Origin: Nitrospiria bacterium | GTDB lineage: Bacteria > Nitrospirota > Nitrospiria > Nitrospirales > UBA8639 | Length of the DNA stretch: 9,642 nucleotides | Assembly: GCA_030430725.1 (NCBI GenBank) | Contig: JAUIKP010000088.1 | Location: 1 to 9,642, forward strand | Direction: 5' to 3' | Part shown: positions 1-4,870 of the stretch, in pieces | Layout of the letters: the number at the start of each line of letters is the position of its first letter | Numbering within the stretch: the stretch's first letter is position 1 | Translations under genes and position numbers: made by a program | The notes under the pieces: generated by a model | Told to the model about the DNA's origin: nothing | Database searches by the model: none | What the model saw: the letters and a program-made list of their open reading frames with translations, nothing else

Positions 1-1
1 G

Positions 2-169
2 AGTCAAGATGGCCTGACCTTGAAGGTAGCCAGAGATACCGTGGAAAAGCGAGTGATTGAGCAAACTCTGGCCAAGACGGGTGGAAATATTACGAAAGCT
101 GCGACTATCCTTGGTGTGAGCCGCCCGACCCTGCATGATTTAATTTCCCGTCACCATATAAAAAAATAA
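2..169 (+). CDS. C-terminal end of a sigma-54-type (Fis-HTH) response regulator, 5' truncated
   Basis: An open frame runs in from the window edge and ends at TAA 167-169, giving 55 residues. Residues 27-48 form a Fis-family helix-turn-helix: GGNITKAATILGVSRPTLHD, with the typical Gly-Gly-Asn turn, the AA(x)ILG helix and the SRPTL recognition helix. This is the DNA-binding end of NtrC-type enhancer-binding proteins, which activate sigma-54 promoters. The RPTLxDL ending is characteristic of the PEP-CTERM-box response regulator PrsR and its relatives, which control exopolysaccharide and exosortase-linked genes. The receiver and AAA+ domains would lie upstream, outside the window. The gene converges on argJ with 52 bases between the stop codons and no obvious hairpin there. 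The family call is firm; the PrsR subfamily assignment is an inference from one short motif. Confidence 0.8.
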   Translation, partial: SQDGLTLKVARDTVEKRVIEQTLAKTGGNITKAATILGVSRPTLHDLISRHHIKK

Positions 170-221
170 CTCCCTCGGCATTAAGCGATTCCAACTCTCC
201 AGATTGCCTAGATGGAACGAA

Positions 222-1430
222 TTATGATCGATAGGATGCGTTGATTTTCACGTAATCATAGGTCAGGTCTGTGGTCCAGATTTTTGAGGACCCTTTTCCC
301 ATTCCGAGTGAAATGGAGATCGTCAGGAACGGCTTCTTCATCTCCTGTTTAATCCGTCGTTCTATCAGAGGCCCCCGTCCTTTCCCATTTTTAACAATGG
401 GAATCCTATTGAAGCTGATGAGAAGTTTCTCCGCTTTAACTGGAACACCGGCCCGGCCTAACGCGGCTACAATTCTCCCCCAGTTTGGATCCGTACCAAA
501 GATAGCGGTTTTGATTAAAGGGGAGGTGGCTAAAGTATTGGCAACTTGTTTGGCGGCACGGTCACTGGAAGCCTGGGTTATCTGAAATTCAATGATTTTG
601 GTGGCGCCTTCGCCATCCCGTACAATTTCCATGGCCAGATAGTGACAGACCTGAAGTAAGAGCGCTTCAAATTTGTCATATGCCGTCGTTCCGGTTTGGA
701 TGGTAACGTTTCCGGCTTCCCCGTTGGCCAGACATAATGCGGTGTCATTGGTGCTGGTTTCCCCATCAACAGAAATACAGTTAAATGTTTGGTTAATGAC
801 GGCCCGAAAGGTCGTTTGCAGGGTTTTTTTATCAATGGCTGCATCTGTCGTGACATAGGCCAACATGGTCGCCATGTCAGGGTGGATCATTCCTGAACCT
901 TTGGCGATACCGCCTATTGTCACTATTTTTCCGCCAATTCGGTCTTGAACCGCAATTTCCTTAGGACAGGTGTCTGTCGTCATGATCGCCTGGGCAGCTT
1001 CCTGGTGCCCAGCCTTGCTTAGATGTGAAATCAAAATGGGAATGCCGTTTCGTACTGCCGGCATGGGTAGAGGAACGCCAATAACACCAGTGGATCCCAC
1101 AAATACATGGTGAAGGGGGATCGCGAGTTGGTCGGCAACTCTTCGACCCATTTCTCTGGCATGGACCAATCCTTCCGGTCCGGTAAATGCGTTAGCATTG
1201 CCGCTATTAATAATGAATGCTTGACCTGTACCTCTCTTGAGATGAAGCCGGTCGAGTATTACGGGAGCGGCCGGGAGCCTGTTGGTTGTGAATACTCCGG
1301 CGATAGGTCCAGGCTTTTTTGACACGATCAACGTCATATCAAGGTGCTTGGTCCTTTTAATTCCTGAATGAATCCCTGCTGCTAGGAATCCTTTTGGGGC
1401 AGTGATCCCGCCTTTTACCCGTTTAGACAT
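222..1430 (-). CDS. argJ: Bifunctional glutamate N-acetyltransferase / ornithine acetyltransferase ArgJ
   Basis: ArgJ moves the acetyl group from N-acetylornithine to glutamate, releasing ornithine and recycling the acetyl group. Many homologues also acetylate glutamate from acetyl-CoA. The 402-residue length is normal. The precursor cleaves itself into alpha and beta chains at a conserved Ala-Thr bond, seen here as HPDMATMLAYVTTDA with Thr188 as the new N-terminal nucleophile. The oxyanion-hole pair Thr114-Gly115 sits in GSTGVIG. Other signatures are NSGNANAFTG (75-84), RDGEGATK, FGTDPNWGRI and the C-terminal LTYDYVKINASYRS. The ATG start is preceded by a purine-rich ribosome binding site (GAGGAGAAGGGG, about 8 bases away). 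The gene lies 43 bases after argC and is probably co-transcribed with it. Whether it is mono- or bifunctional cannot be read from the sequence. Confidence 0.97.
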   Translation of the reverse strand: MSKRVKGGITAPKGFLAAGIHSGIKRTKHLDMTLIVSKKPGPIAGVFTTNRLPAAPVILDRLHLKRGTGQAFIINSGNANAFTGPEGLVHAREMGRRVADQLAIPLHHVFVGSTGVIGVPLPMPAVRNGIPILISHLSKAGHQEAAQAIMTTDTCPKEIAVQDRIGGKIVTIGGIAKGSGMIHPDMATMLAYVTTDAAIDKKTLQTTFRAVINQTFNCISVDGETSTNDTALCLANGEAGNVTIQTGTTAYDKFEALLLQVCHYLAMEIVRDGEGATKIIEFQITQASSDRAAKQVANTLATSPLIKTAIFGTDPNWGRIVAALGRAGVPVKAEKLLISFNRIPIVKNGKGRGPLIERRIKQEMKKPFLTISISLGMGKGSSKIWTTDLTYDYVKINASYRS

Positions 1431-1442
1431 AAAAATATCCCC

Positions 1443-1457
1443 TTCTCCTCAGGAGAA
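1443..1457. repeat. Perfect inverted repeat TTCTCCT-C-AGGAGAA over the argJ ribosome binding site
   Basis: Two perfectly complementary 7-base arms flank a single central base in the 43-base argC-argJ gap. Read on the minus strand, the second arm supplies part of the argJ ribosome binding site. A 1-base loop cannot form in RNA, but a 5-bp stem with a 5-base loop is possible and would partly hide that site. It may also be a chance product of a strong Shine-Dalgarno sequence beside its complement. No function is claimed. Confidence 0.4.
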
Positions 1458-1473
1458 ACTCGTGAACAATGGT

Positions 1474-2550
1474 TTAGGGAAAGAGGCCTGGCGCAGTCAA
1501 CCCAAGTGTTTCGGGAAACCCTAACATAAGATTCATACACTGAATCGCCTGTCCGGCTGCGCCTTTTACAAGATTGTCCAGCGAACCGGTAGTGATGAGA
1601 TACCCTGTTCGAGGGTCATAGGTGCAACTGAGATCACAAAAATTTGATCCGCGCAGATTTTTTGGATTTACCAATTCGGAATTGGGAAAGAGTCTTATAA
1701 AATATTCGTTTTGATATCGACTGGAATATGCTGCATCCAGATGGGTTTGCTCAATGCCAGGTTTCAATTTGGCATAGGCCGTGCTCAAAATACCTCGATT
1801 AATGGGTATTAGATGGGGCGTAAAAATAATGGAGGGACTGGAGGAAGTTGTTTTGGAGGATGGAGCAGGAGCCAGTCGTGCCAACTCCTGTTCGATTTCA
1901 GGTACATGGCGGTGTTTCCCGATTTTATAGGCGTGAATGGCTTCATGGGATTCAGGGAAATGGGTTCCCAGTGCAGGTGTGCGACCGGCTCCTGAAATTC
2001 CCGACTTTGCGTCAATGATAATTGAGTTTTGCTCAATGAGGTCTTGGGCTATCAGTGGCGCGAGTTGCAAAATGGCCACGGTGGGGTAACACCCAGCCAC
2101 TGCAACAAGACGGGTCTTGGCGATAGCCCCGCGATTGAATTCTGGTAGGCCATACACCGCACTTTTGAGCAGGTCAGGAAAGGTATGGGCGGTTTGATAC
2201 CATTGCTCATATATCTTCGGGTCTTGCAGACGATAATCGGCACTCAAGTCAATGACATGCTTCCCCTGTGCGAGAAAAGCGGCTACTGGCTCCAAGGATT
2301 GCGTATGGGGAAGAGCGAGAAAAACTACATCGGCTTCCTTGGCGATCAGGGCGGTATTCAACGAAGACAAGGAGCAGTCATAAACCTTCGTAAGATGAGG
2401 AAGCAACGAAGCAACAGGGAGATCCTTAGATTTTTCAGATGCCACCACTCGTGTCAGTGTGACCTGAGGGTGGAGGGTGAGTAATCGAAGTAATTCACCA
2501 CCTGTATAGCCGCTGGCTCCGATTACAGCGACACGAAATTTGTTATCCAT
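1474..2550 (-). CDS. argC: N-acetyl-gamma-glutamyl-phosphate reductase ArgC
   Basis: ArgC is the NADPH-dependent reductase that converts N-acetylglutamyl-5-phosphate to the semialdehyde in cytoplasmic arginine synthesis. The N-terminal Rossmann fold shows VAVIGASGYTGGELLRLL (residues 7-24) with the GxxGxxG dinucleotide loop. The catalytic cysteine is Cys154 in VAVAGCYPT, and the conserved histidine cluster is GKHRHVPEIE (211-220). IDAKSGISGAGR (179-190) and FCDLSCTYDPRTGYL are further family motifs. The length, 358 residues, is close to the usual 345. The ATG start fits the family N-terminus, but the bases before it (AAATAACCC) contain no good ribosome binding site. The gene follows the rpsI terminator, so it probably has its own promoter, and argJ follows 43 bases later. 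Confidence 0.97.
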   Translation of the reverse strand: MDNKFRVAVIGASGYTGGELLRLLTLHPQVTLTRVVASEKSKDLPVASLLPHLTKVYDCSLSSLNTALIAKEADVVFLALPHTQSLEPVAAFLAQGKHVIDLSADYRLQDPKIYEQWYQTAHTFPDLLKSAVYGLPEFNRGAIAKTRLVAVAGCYPTVAILQLAPLIAQDLIEQNSIIIDAKSGISGAGRTPALGTHFPESHEAIHAYKIGKHRHVPEIEQELARLAPAPSSKTTSSSPSIIFTPHLIPINRGILSTAYAKLKPGIEQTHLDAAYSSRYQNEYFIRLFPNSELVNPKNLRGSNFCDLSCTYDPRTGYLITTGSLDNLVKGAAGQAIQCMNLMLGFPETLGLTAPGLFP

Positions 2551-2595
2551 GGGTTATTTCATGAAAATTGATTGGAGGGGGGCGAAATGTTGAGT

Positions 2596-2609
2596 CTGAT
2601 ACGTATGAG
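2596..2609. repeat. Imperfect palindrome centred on ATACGTAT upstream of argC
   Basis: The core ATACGTAT (2599-2606) is perfectly symmetric and extends by two further complementary pairs after one mismatch (CTG-ATACGTAT-GAG less the centre pair). It lies 46 bases before the argC start, just downstream of the candidate promoter, where an operator could act. It does not resemble the AT-rich E. coli ArgR box. A chance occurrence is quite possible. Confidence 0.25.
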
Positions 2610-2616
2610 GAAATCA

Positions 2617-2647
2617 TTTATCTTGGTGCCAATTGATTGTTTGTGAA
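2617..2647 (-). promoter_or_regulatory. Weak candidate sigma-70 promoter for argC-argJ
   Basis: Because rpsI is followed by a terminator, argC needs a promoter within 2551-2690. The best match I see on the minus strand is TTCACA (complement of 2642-2647) as -35 and GATAAA (complement of 2617-2622) as -10, with a long 19-base spacer. A second possible -35, TTGGCA, lies just downstream but has no convincing -10. The site is a suggestion only. Confidence 0.2.
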
Positions 2648-2690
2648 CAGTTCTTGTGGAGTAGGCAACGGCATCAGAAGTGGTCGGGTT

Positions 2691-2719
2691 AAAAAAAGGG
2701 GAGGCTGGAAGGCCTCCCC
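2691..2719 (-). terminator. Rho-independent terminator of the BFN-rplM-rpsI operon
   Basis: On the minus strand, GGGGAGGC (complement of 2712-2719) and GCCTCCCC (complement of 2698-2705) form a perfect, GC-rich 8-bp stem with a 6-base loop. Seven T residues follow immediately (complement of 2691-2697). The stem begins 31 bases beyond the rpsI stop codon. This is a textbook intrinsic terminator and separates the ribosomal protein genes from argC-argJ. Confidence 0.93.
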
Positions 2720-2750
2720 CATAGTTCTGCGTGGATGGTGAACTGGCCAA

Positions 2751-3143
2751 TTATCGTTTGGAGTATTGGAACCTGGCTCTGGCGCCTTTTTGTCCGTATT
2801 TTTTCCGTTCCTTCACCCGACTATCTCTGGTGAGCAACCCATTTTTTTTCAGGGGATCGCGCAGCGAAGGATTATATAAGGCCAAAGCCTTGGCAATTGC
2901 ATGGCGAAGAGCTCCCGCCTGACCTGAAACGCCTCCACCTGTCAATGTGGCTTTGACATTGAATTGCCCGCCCGTTTTGGTGACCTCGAATGGGGTTTGT
3001 ATTTGGATTTGATGCGTCAATCGTGGAAAATATGAATCTACTGTTCGTGCATTGATGAGGATATCGCCTTGCCCTGGTTCTACCCACGCTCGGGCAATCG
3101 CATTTTTCCTTTTTCCGGTTGCGTATTGAATTGTATCGACCAT
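2751..3143 (-). CDS. rpsI: 30S ribosomal protein S9
   Basis: S9 is a protein of the 30S subunit head whose C-terminal tail reaches the P-site tRNA. All 130 residues match the family: YATGKRKNAIARAW (8-20), the glycine-rich LTGGGVSGQAGALRHAIAKAL (67-87), LTRDSRVKERKKYGQKGARA (104-123) and the terminal SKR, whose last arginine contacts the tRNA anticodon stem. The ATG is preceded by AAAAAAGGAG about 12 bases upstream. The gene lies 46 bases after rplM, the nearly universal bacterial pairing, and is the last gene before the terminator. Confidence 0.98.
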   Translation of the reverse strand: MVDTIQYATGKRKNAIARAWVEPGQGDILINARTVDSYFPRLTHQIQIQTPFEVTKTGGQFNVKATLTGGGVSGQAGALRHAIAKALALYNPSLRDPLKKNGLLTRDSRVKERKKYGQKGARARFQYSKR

Positions 3144-3189
3144 GTGAAAATAGGGCTCCTTTTTTCGTTTGGAAGGTAACTGATTGAAT

Positions 3190-3618
3190 TTAGAGATTCA
3201 GTAGGGTTGGGGTTTGCGCTTGATGCAGATGCTCGGCACCAGGGTAAATTTTGAGCTTTCTGGCCATTTGTTTCCCTAACGTACATTTTGGAAGCATTCC
3301 ACGAATGGCTTTGGAAAGAACTTCAGTTGGTTTCTTTGCATGAAGGTGCTCAGCGGTAATGGCTTTTATTCCTCCAGGGTAACCGGTGTGATGATAATAG
3401 ATCTTTGAACGAAATTTATTCCTGGTGAATTGAATTTCGCTGGAATTTATAATAACGACATGATCGCCAGTATCGACATTCGGGGTGAACGTTGGCTTAT
3501 GCTTTCCACGAAGGATAGAGGCAACCTTCGCGGCCAGGCGTCCAACGGTTTTCCCTTTAGCGTCGACTAAAAACCATTGTCGTTCAACTTCCAGCGGTTT
3601 AGCTTGATAGGATCGCAT
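3190..3618 (-). CDS. rplM: 50S ribosomal protein L13
   Basis: L13 is an early-assembling 23S rRNA-binding protein of the large subunit. The 142 residues are the normal bacterial length. Recognisable segments are WFLVDAKGKTVGRLAAKVA (15-33), LRGKHKPTFTPNVDTGDHVV (36-55), YYHHTGYPGGIK (74-85) and the family signature RGMLPKCTLGKQMARKLKIY (106-125), followed by GAEHLHQAQ. The ATG start has GAGGAAAGGAA upstream. Only 37 bases separate it from the preceding nuclease gene, so it has no room for a long leader of its own and is probably controlled from upstream. rpsI follows directly. Confidence 0.98.
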   Translation of the reverse strand: MRSYQAKPLEVERQWFLVDAKGKTVGRLAAKVASILRGKHKPTFTPNVDTGDHVVIINSSEIQFTRNKFRSKIYYHHTGYPGGIKAITAEHLHAKKPTEVLSKAIRGMLPKCTLGKQMARKLKIYPGAEHLHQAQTPTLLNL

Positions 3619-3655
3619 GAGTGTCTGAGTTCCTTTCCTCTACTTGATTACATGT

Positions 3656-4141
3656 CTAAATGTCGGTCTGTTTTAATCCCTTTTGATCGAGCTTGGAAAG
3701 CCAGGTATCCAAATCTTCCCCACCGCGACGTTCCAGCACCTCAGGGGTGACGAAGATTGGACTTTGACAGCGGAGAGCTAGGGCAATCGCATCACTCGGC
3801 CTTGAATCGATCGATTTTTCCAAGTCATCTTTAGATAAAAACAGCGTTGAAAAGTATGTGTTATTTTTGACTTCCGTGATCACGACTTTGTTTAGGGTAA
3901 ATCCAAGGTGCGAGGCAAAGCTGCAAATTAGGTCATGGCTCATGGGACGGGGCGGGATGACGTTCTCCAACGCCAGTCGAATGGATGTTCCTTCGGCGGT
4001 TCCGACCCATATGGGAAGAACCTCTGAGTTTTTTTCATCCCGTAAGACCACGATTTGCGTGTCGGTATTCGGATCGACTAGGACACCATGGACTTTTAAC
4101 GGAATTAATGTGTTTATTTCAGTCATCACCCGTACACTCAC
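3656..4141 (-). CDS. Bifunctional nuclease family (DUF151) protein, second of a tandem pair
   Basis: The protein belongs to the bifunctional nuclease (BFN/DUF151) family, named for DNase and RNase activity reported for plant members; the role in bacteria is poorly defined. The single domain runs from about residue 15 to 135, with VVLRDEKNSEVLPIWVGTAE (31-50), PPRPMSHDL (63-71), NNTYF (93-97) and the hallmark SRPSDAIALALR (113-124). An acidic tail (RRGGEDLDTWLSKL) follows. The longest frame starts at GTG 4139-4141, giving 161 residues, but neither it nor the in-frame ATG at 4124-4126 (156 residues) has a strong ribosome binding site. The ATG fits the family N-terminus better. By eye it matches its upstream neighbour at about half of aligned positions. 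It sits 40 bases after that gene and 37 before rplM. There is no signal peptide, so it is cytoplasmic. Confidence 0.92.
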   Translation of the reverse strand: MSVRVMTEINTLIPLKVHGVLVDPNTDTQIVVLRDEKNSEVLPIWVGTAEGTSIRLALENVIPPRPMSHDLICSFASHLGFTLNKVVITEVKNNTYFSTLFLSKDDLEKSIDSRPSDAIALALRCQSPIFVTPEVLERRGGEDLDTWLSKLDQKGLKQTDI

Positions 4142-4181
4142 TATTATTCGGAATCATTTCAGGTGGCCACATGAACAACAG

Positions 4182-4637
4182 CTAGACATCTGATTTCCCA
4201 AAATCTTCAGGCTTGAGATTTTCCAGCCATCGTTCCAATTCTTCTGAGTTTTGTTTATGGAGCACTTCTCCTGAAGCAAAAATAGGAGCATCCGTGCGAA
4301 GGGCCACGGCAATCGCATCACTTGGCCGGGAGTCAACGGTGAACTCTGAATCTCCAAACAGAAGATGGATTTTGGCGAAGTACGTGTTATCTTTCAGATC
4401 CGTAATAACCGTACTGATGACCTTCGCGTCCATATTATCAAGTACCGTTTTCATGAGATCATGGGTCATAGGCCTTGGAGGAGCTATCCGCTCTAAGGCA
4501 AAGCTAATTGCGCTGGCTTCGGCCTTTCCAACCCAAATGGGAAGCATGTCCGAATTTTGTTCATCTCTTAGGATGACAATATAGGCATTGTTGTAGGGGT
4601 CAAATAAGAGACCCCTCACGTTCATTTGATTTAACAT
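4182..4637 (-). CDS. Bifunctional nuclease family (DUF151) protein, first of a tandem pair
   Basis: This is a second BFN/DUF151 paralogue of 151 residues. Motifs in order are RGLLFDPYNNAYIVILRDEQ (8-27), LPIWVGKAEASAISFALE (32-49), PPRPMTHDL (53-61), DNTYF (83-87) and SRPSDAIAVALR (103-114), ending in an acidic tail. It keeps the canonical VGxxEAxAI pattern, where its neighbour has VGTAEGTSI, so this copy is closer to the family consensus. ATG 4635-4637 matches the usual family start (ML-x-x-M-x-V-x-G-L); no good ribosome binding site precedes it. It is the first gene of the proposed BFN-BFN-rplM-rpsI operon, behind a 233-base leader. Nuclease activity is a family attribution and may not apply to both copies. 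Confidence 0.94.
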   Translation of the reverse strand: MLNQMNVRGLLFDPYNNAYIVILRDEQNSDMLPIWVGKAEASAISFALERIAPPRPMTHDLMKTVLDNMDAKVISTVITDLKDNTYFAKIHLLFGDSEFTVDSRPSDAIAVALRTDAPIFASGEVLHKQNSEELERWLENLKPEDFGKSDV

Positions 4638-4673
4638 GCGATAGGCCAGTCATATAATTAAGGATGTGTGTTT

Positions 4674-4711
4674 TTCTTGAAAATCAAACCTTGAAAAATA
4701 GCATTCAAGAA
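4674..4711. repeat. Cluster of CTTGAA half-sites upstream of the first BFN gene
   Basis: On the plus strand CTTGAAAA occurs at 4676-4683 and again at 4690-4697, a direct repeat with a 14-base period, and the inverted form TTCAAG follows at 4704-4709. The outer copies make a perfect 8-base inverted repeat: TTCTTGAA (4674-4681) and TTCAAGAA (4704-4711). Three copies of one half-site in 38 bases on top of a candidate -10 would suit a regulator binding array. In RNA the outer arms could pair as an 8-bp stem with a 22-base loop. The AT-rich composition raises the odds of coincidence. Confidence 0.4.
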
Positions 4712-4724
4712 GATGTATTGTCAA
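4695..4724 (-). promoter_or_regulatory. Candidate sigma-70 promoter, proximal, for the BFN-rplM-rpsI operon
   Basis: On the minus strand a perfect -35 TTGACA (complement of 4719-4724) is followed after 18 bases by TATTTT (complement of 4695-4700), a 4 of 6 match to the -10 consensus. Transcription would start near 4688, leaving a leader of about 50 bases before the first BFN gene. The -10 overlaps the CTTGAA repeat cluster, so a repressor binding there could block it. Confidence 0.45.
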
Positions 4725-4751
4725 TGAAAATAAGGGCTTGTCCATCTTCCC

Positions 4752-4800
4752 ATGCTCTGGATTAAGGTCTCGCGATCACTCGTCCCAAGGTTAAGAGCAT
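4752..4800 (-). promoter_or_regulatory. Possible structured 5' leader element of the BFN-rplM-rpsI operon
   Basis: ATGCTCT (4752-4758) and AGAGCAT (4794-4800) are perfectly complementary 7-base arms around 35 bases. In a transcript begun at the distal promoter they would lie within the first 60 bases and could close a stem around an internal loop with weaker pairing (UUGGG with CCUUAA, including G-U pairs). Operons for ribosomal proteins often carry an autoregulatory leader of this kind, but I do not recognise a known L13 leader here. Conservation in relatives would be needed to believe it. Confidence 0.25.
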
Positions 4801-4813
4801 TATAATTTCAGAT

Positions 4814-4843
4814 ATTATACCACGCATGAGAGGGCATCGGTAA
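4814..4843 (-). promoter_or_regulatory. Candidate extended -10 promoter, distal, for the BFN-rplM-rpsI operon
   Basis: The minus strand carries TGGTATAAT (complement of 4814-4822): a perfect TATAAT with the TGn extension. TTACCG (complement of 4838-4843), 18 bases upstream, is only a 3 of 6 match to a -35, which is tolerated when the extended -10 is present. Transcription would start near 4807, giving a leader of about 170 bases. The promoter lies about 28 bases after the proS stop, so the downstream genes may be transcribed both from here and by read-through from proS. Confidence 0.5.
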
Positions 4844-4870
4844 CCAATCTGTGTTTGTTTTATTTCCTCT

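Noticed and set aside
170..221. Shared terminator between the convergent regulator gene and argJ
   Set aside because: No stem followed by a T-run is visible on either strand in these 52 bases.
271..585. Plus-strand open frame opposite the 3' part of argJ
   Set aside because: It is fully contained in argJ, with no recognisable motif and no start signal.
4213..4584. Plus-strand open frame of 123 codons opposite the first BFN gene
   Set aside because: It is antisense to a conserved gene. A similar shadow at 3858-4193 opposite the second BFN gene reflects the paralogy of the two genes, not a real conserved antisense protein.
4801..4806. Plus-strand TATAAT as a divergent promoter
   Set aside because: There is no -35 element at a suitable distance and no plus-strand gene downstream; proS is antisense to it. 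It only forms a 6-base inverted repeat with the minus-strand -10.
4838..4870. Terminator after proS from the AGAGG/CCTCT arms
   Set aside because: The arms are only 5 bases, the loop exceeds 30 bases and no T-run follows.
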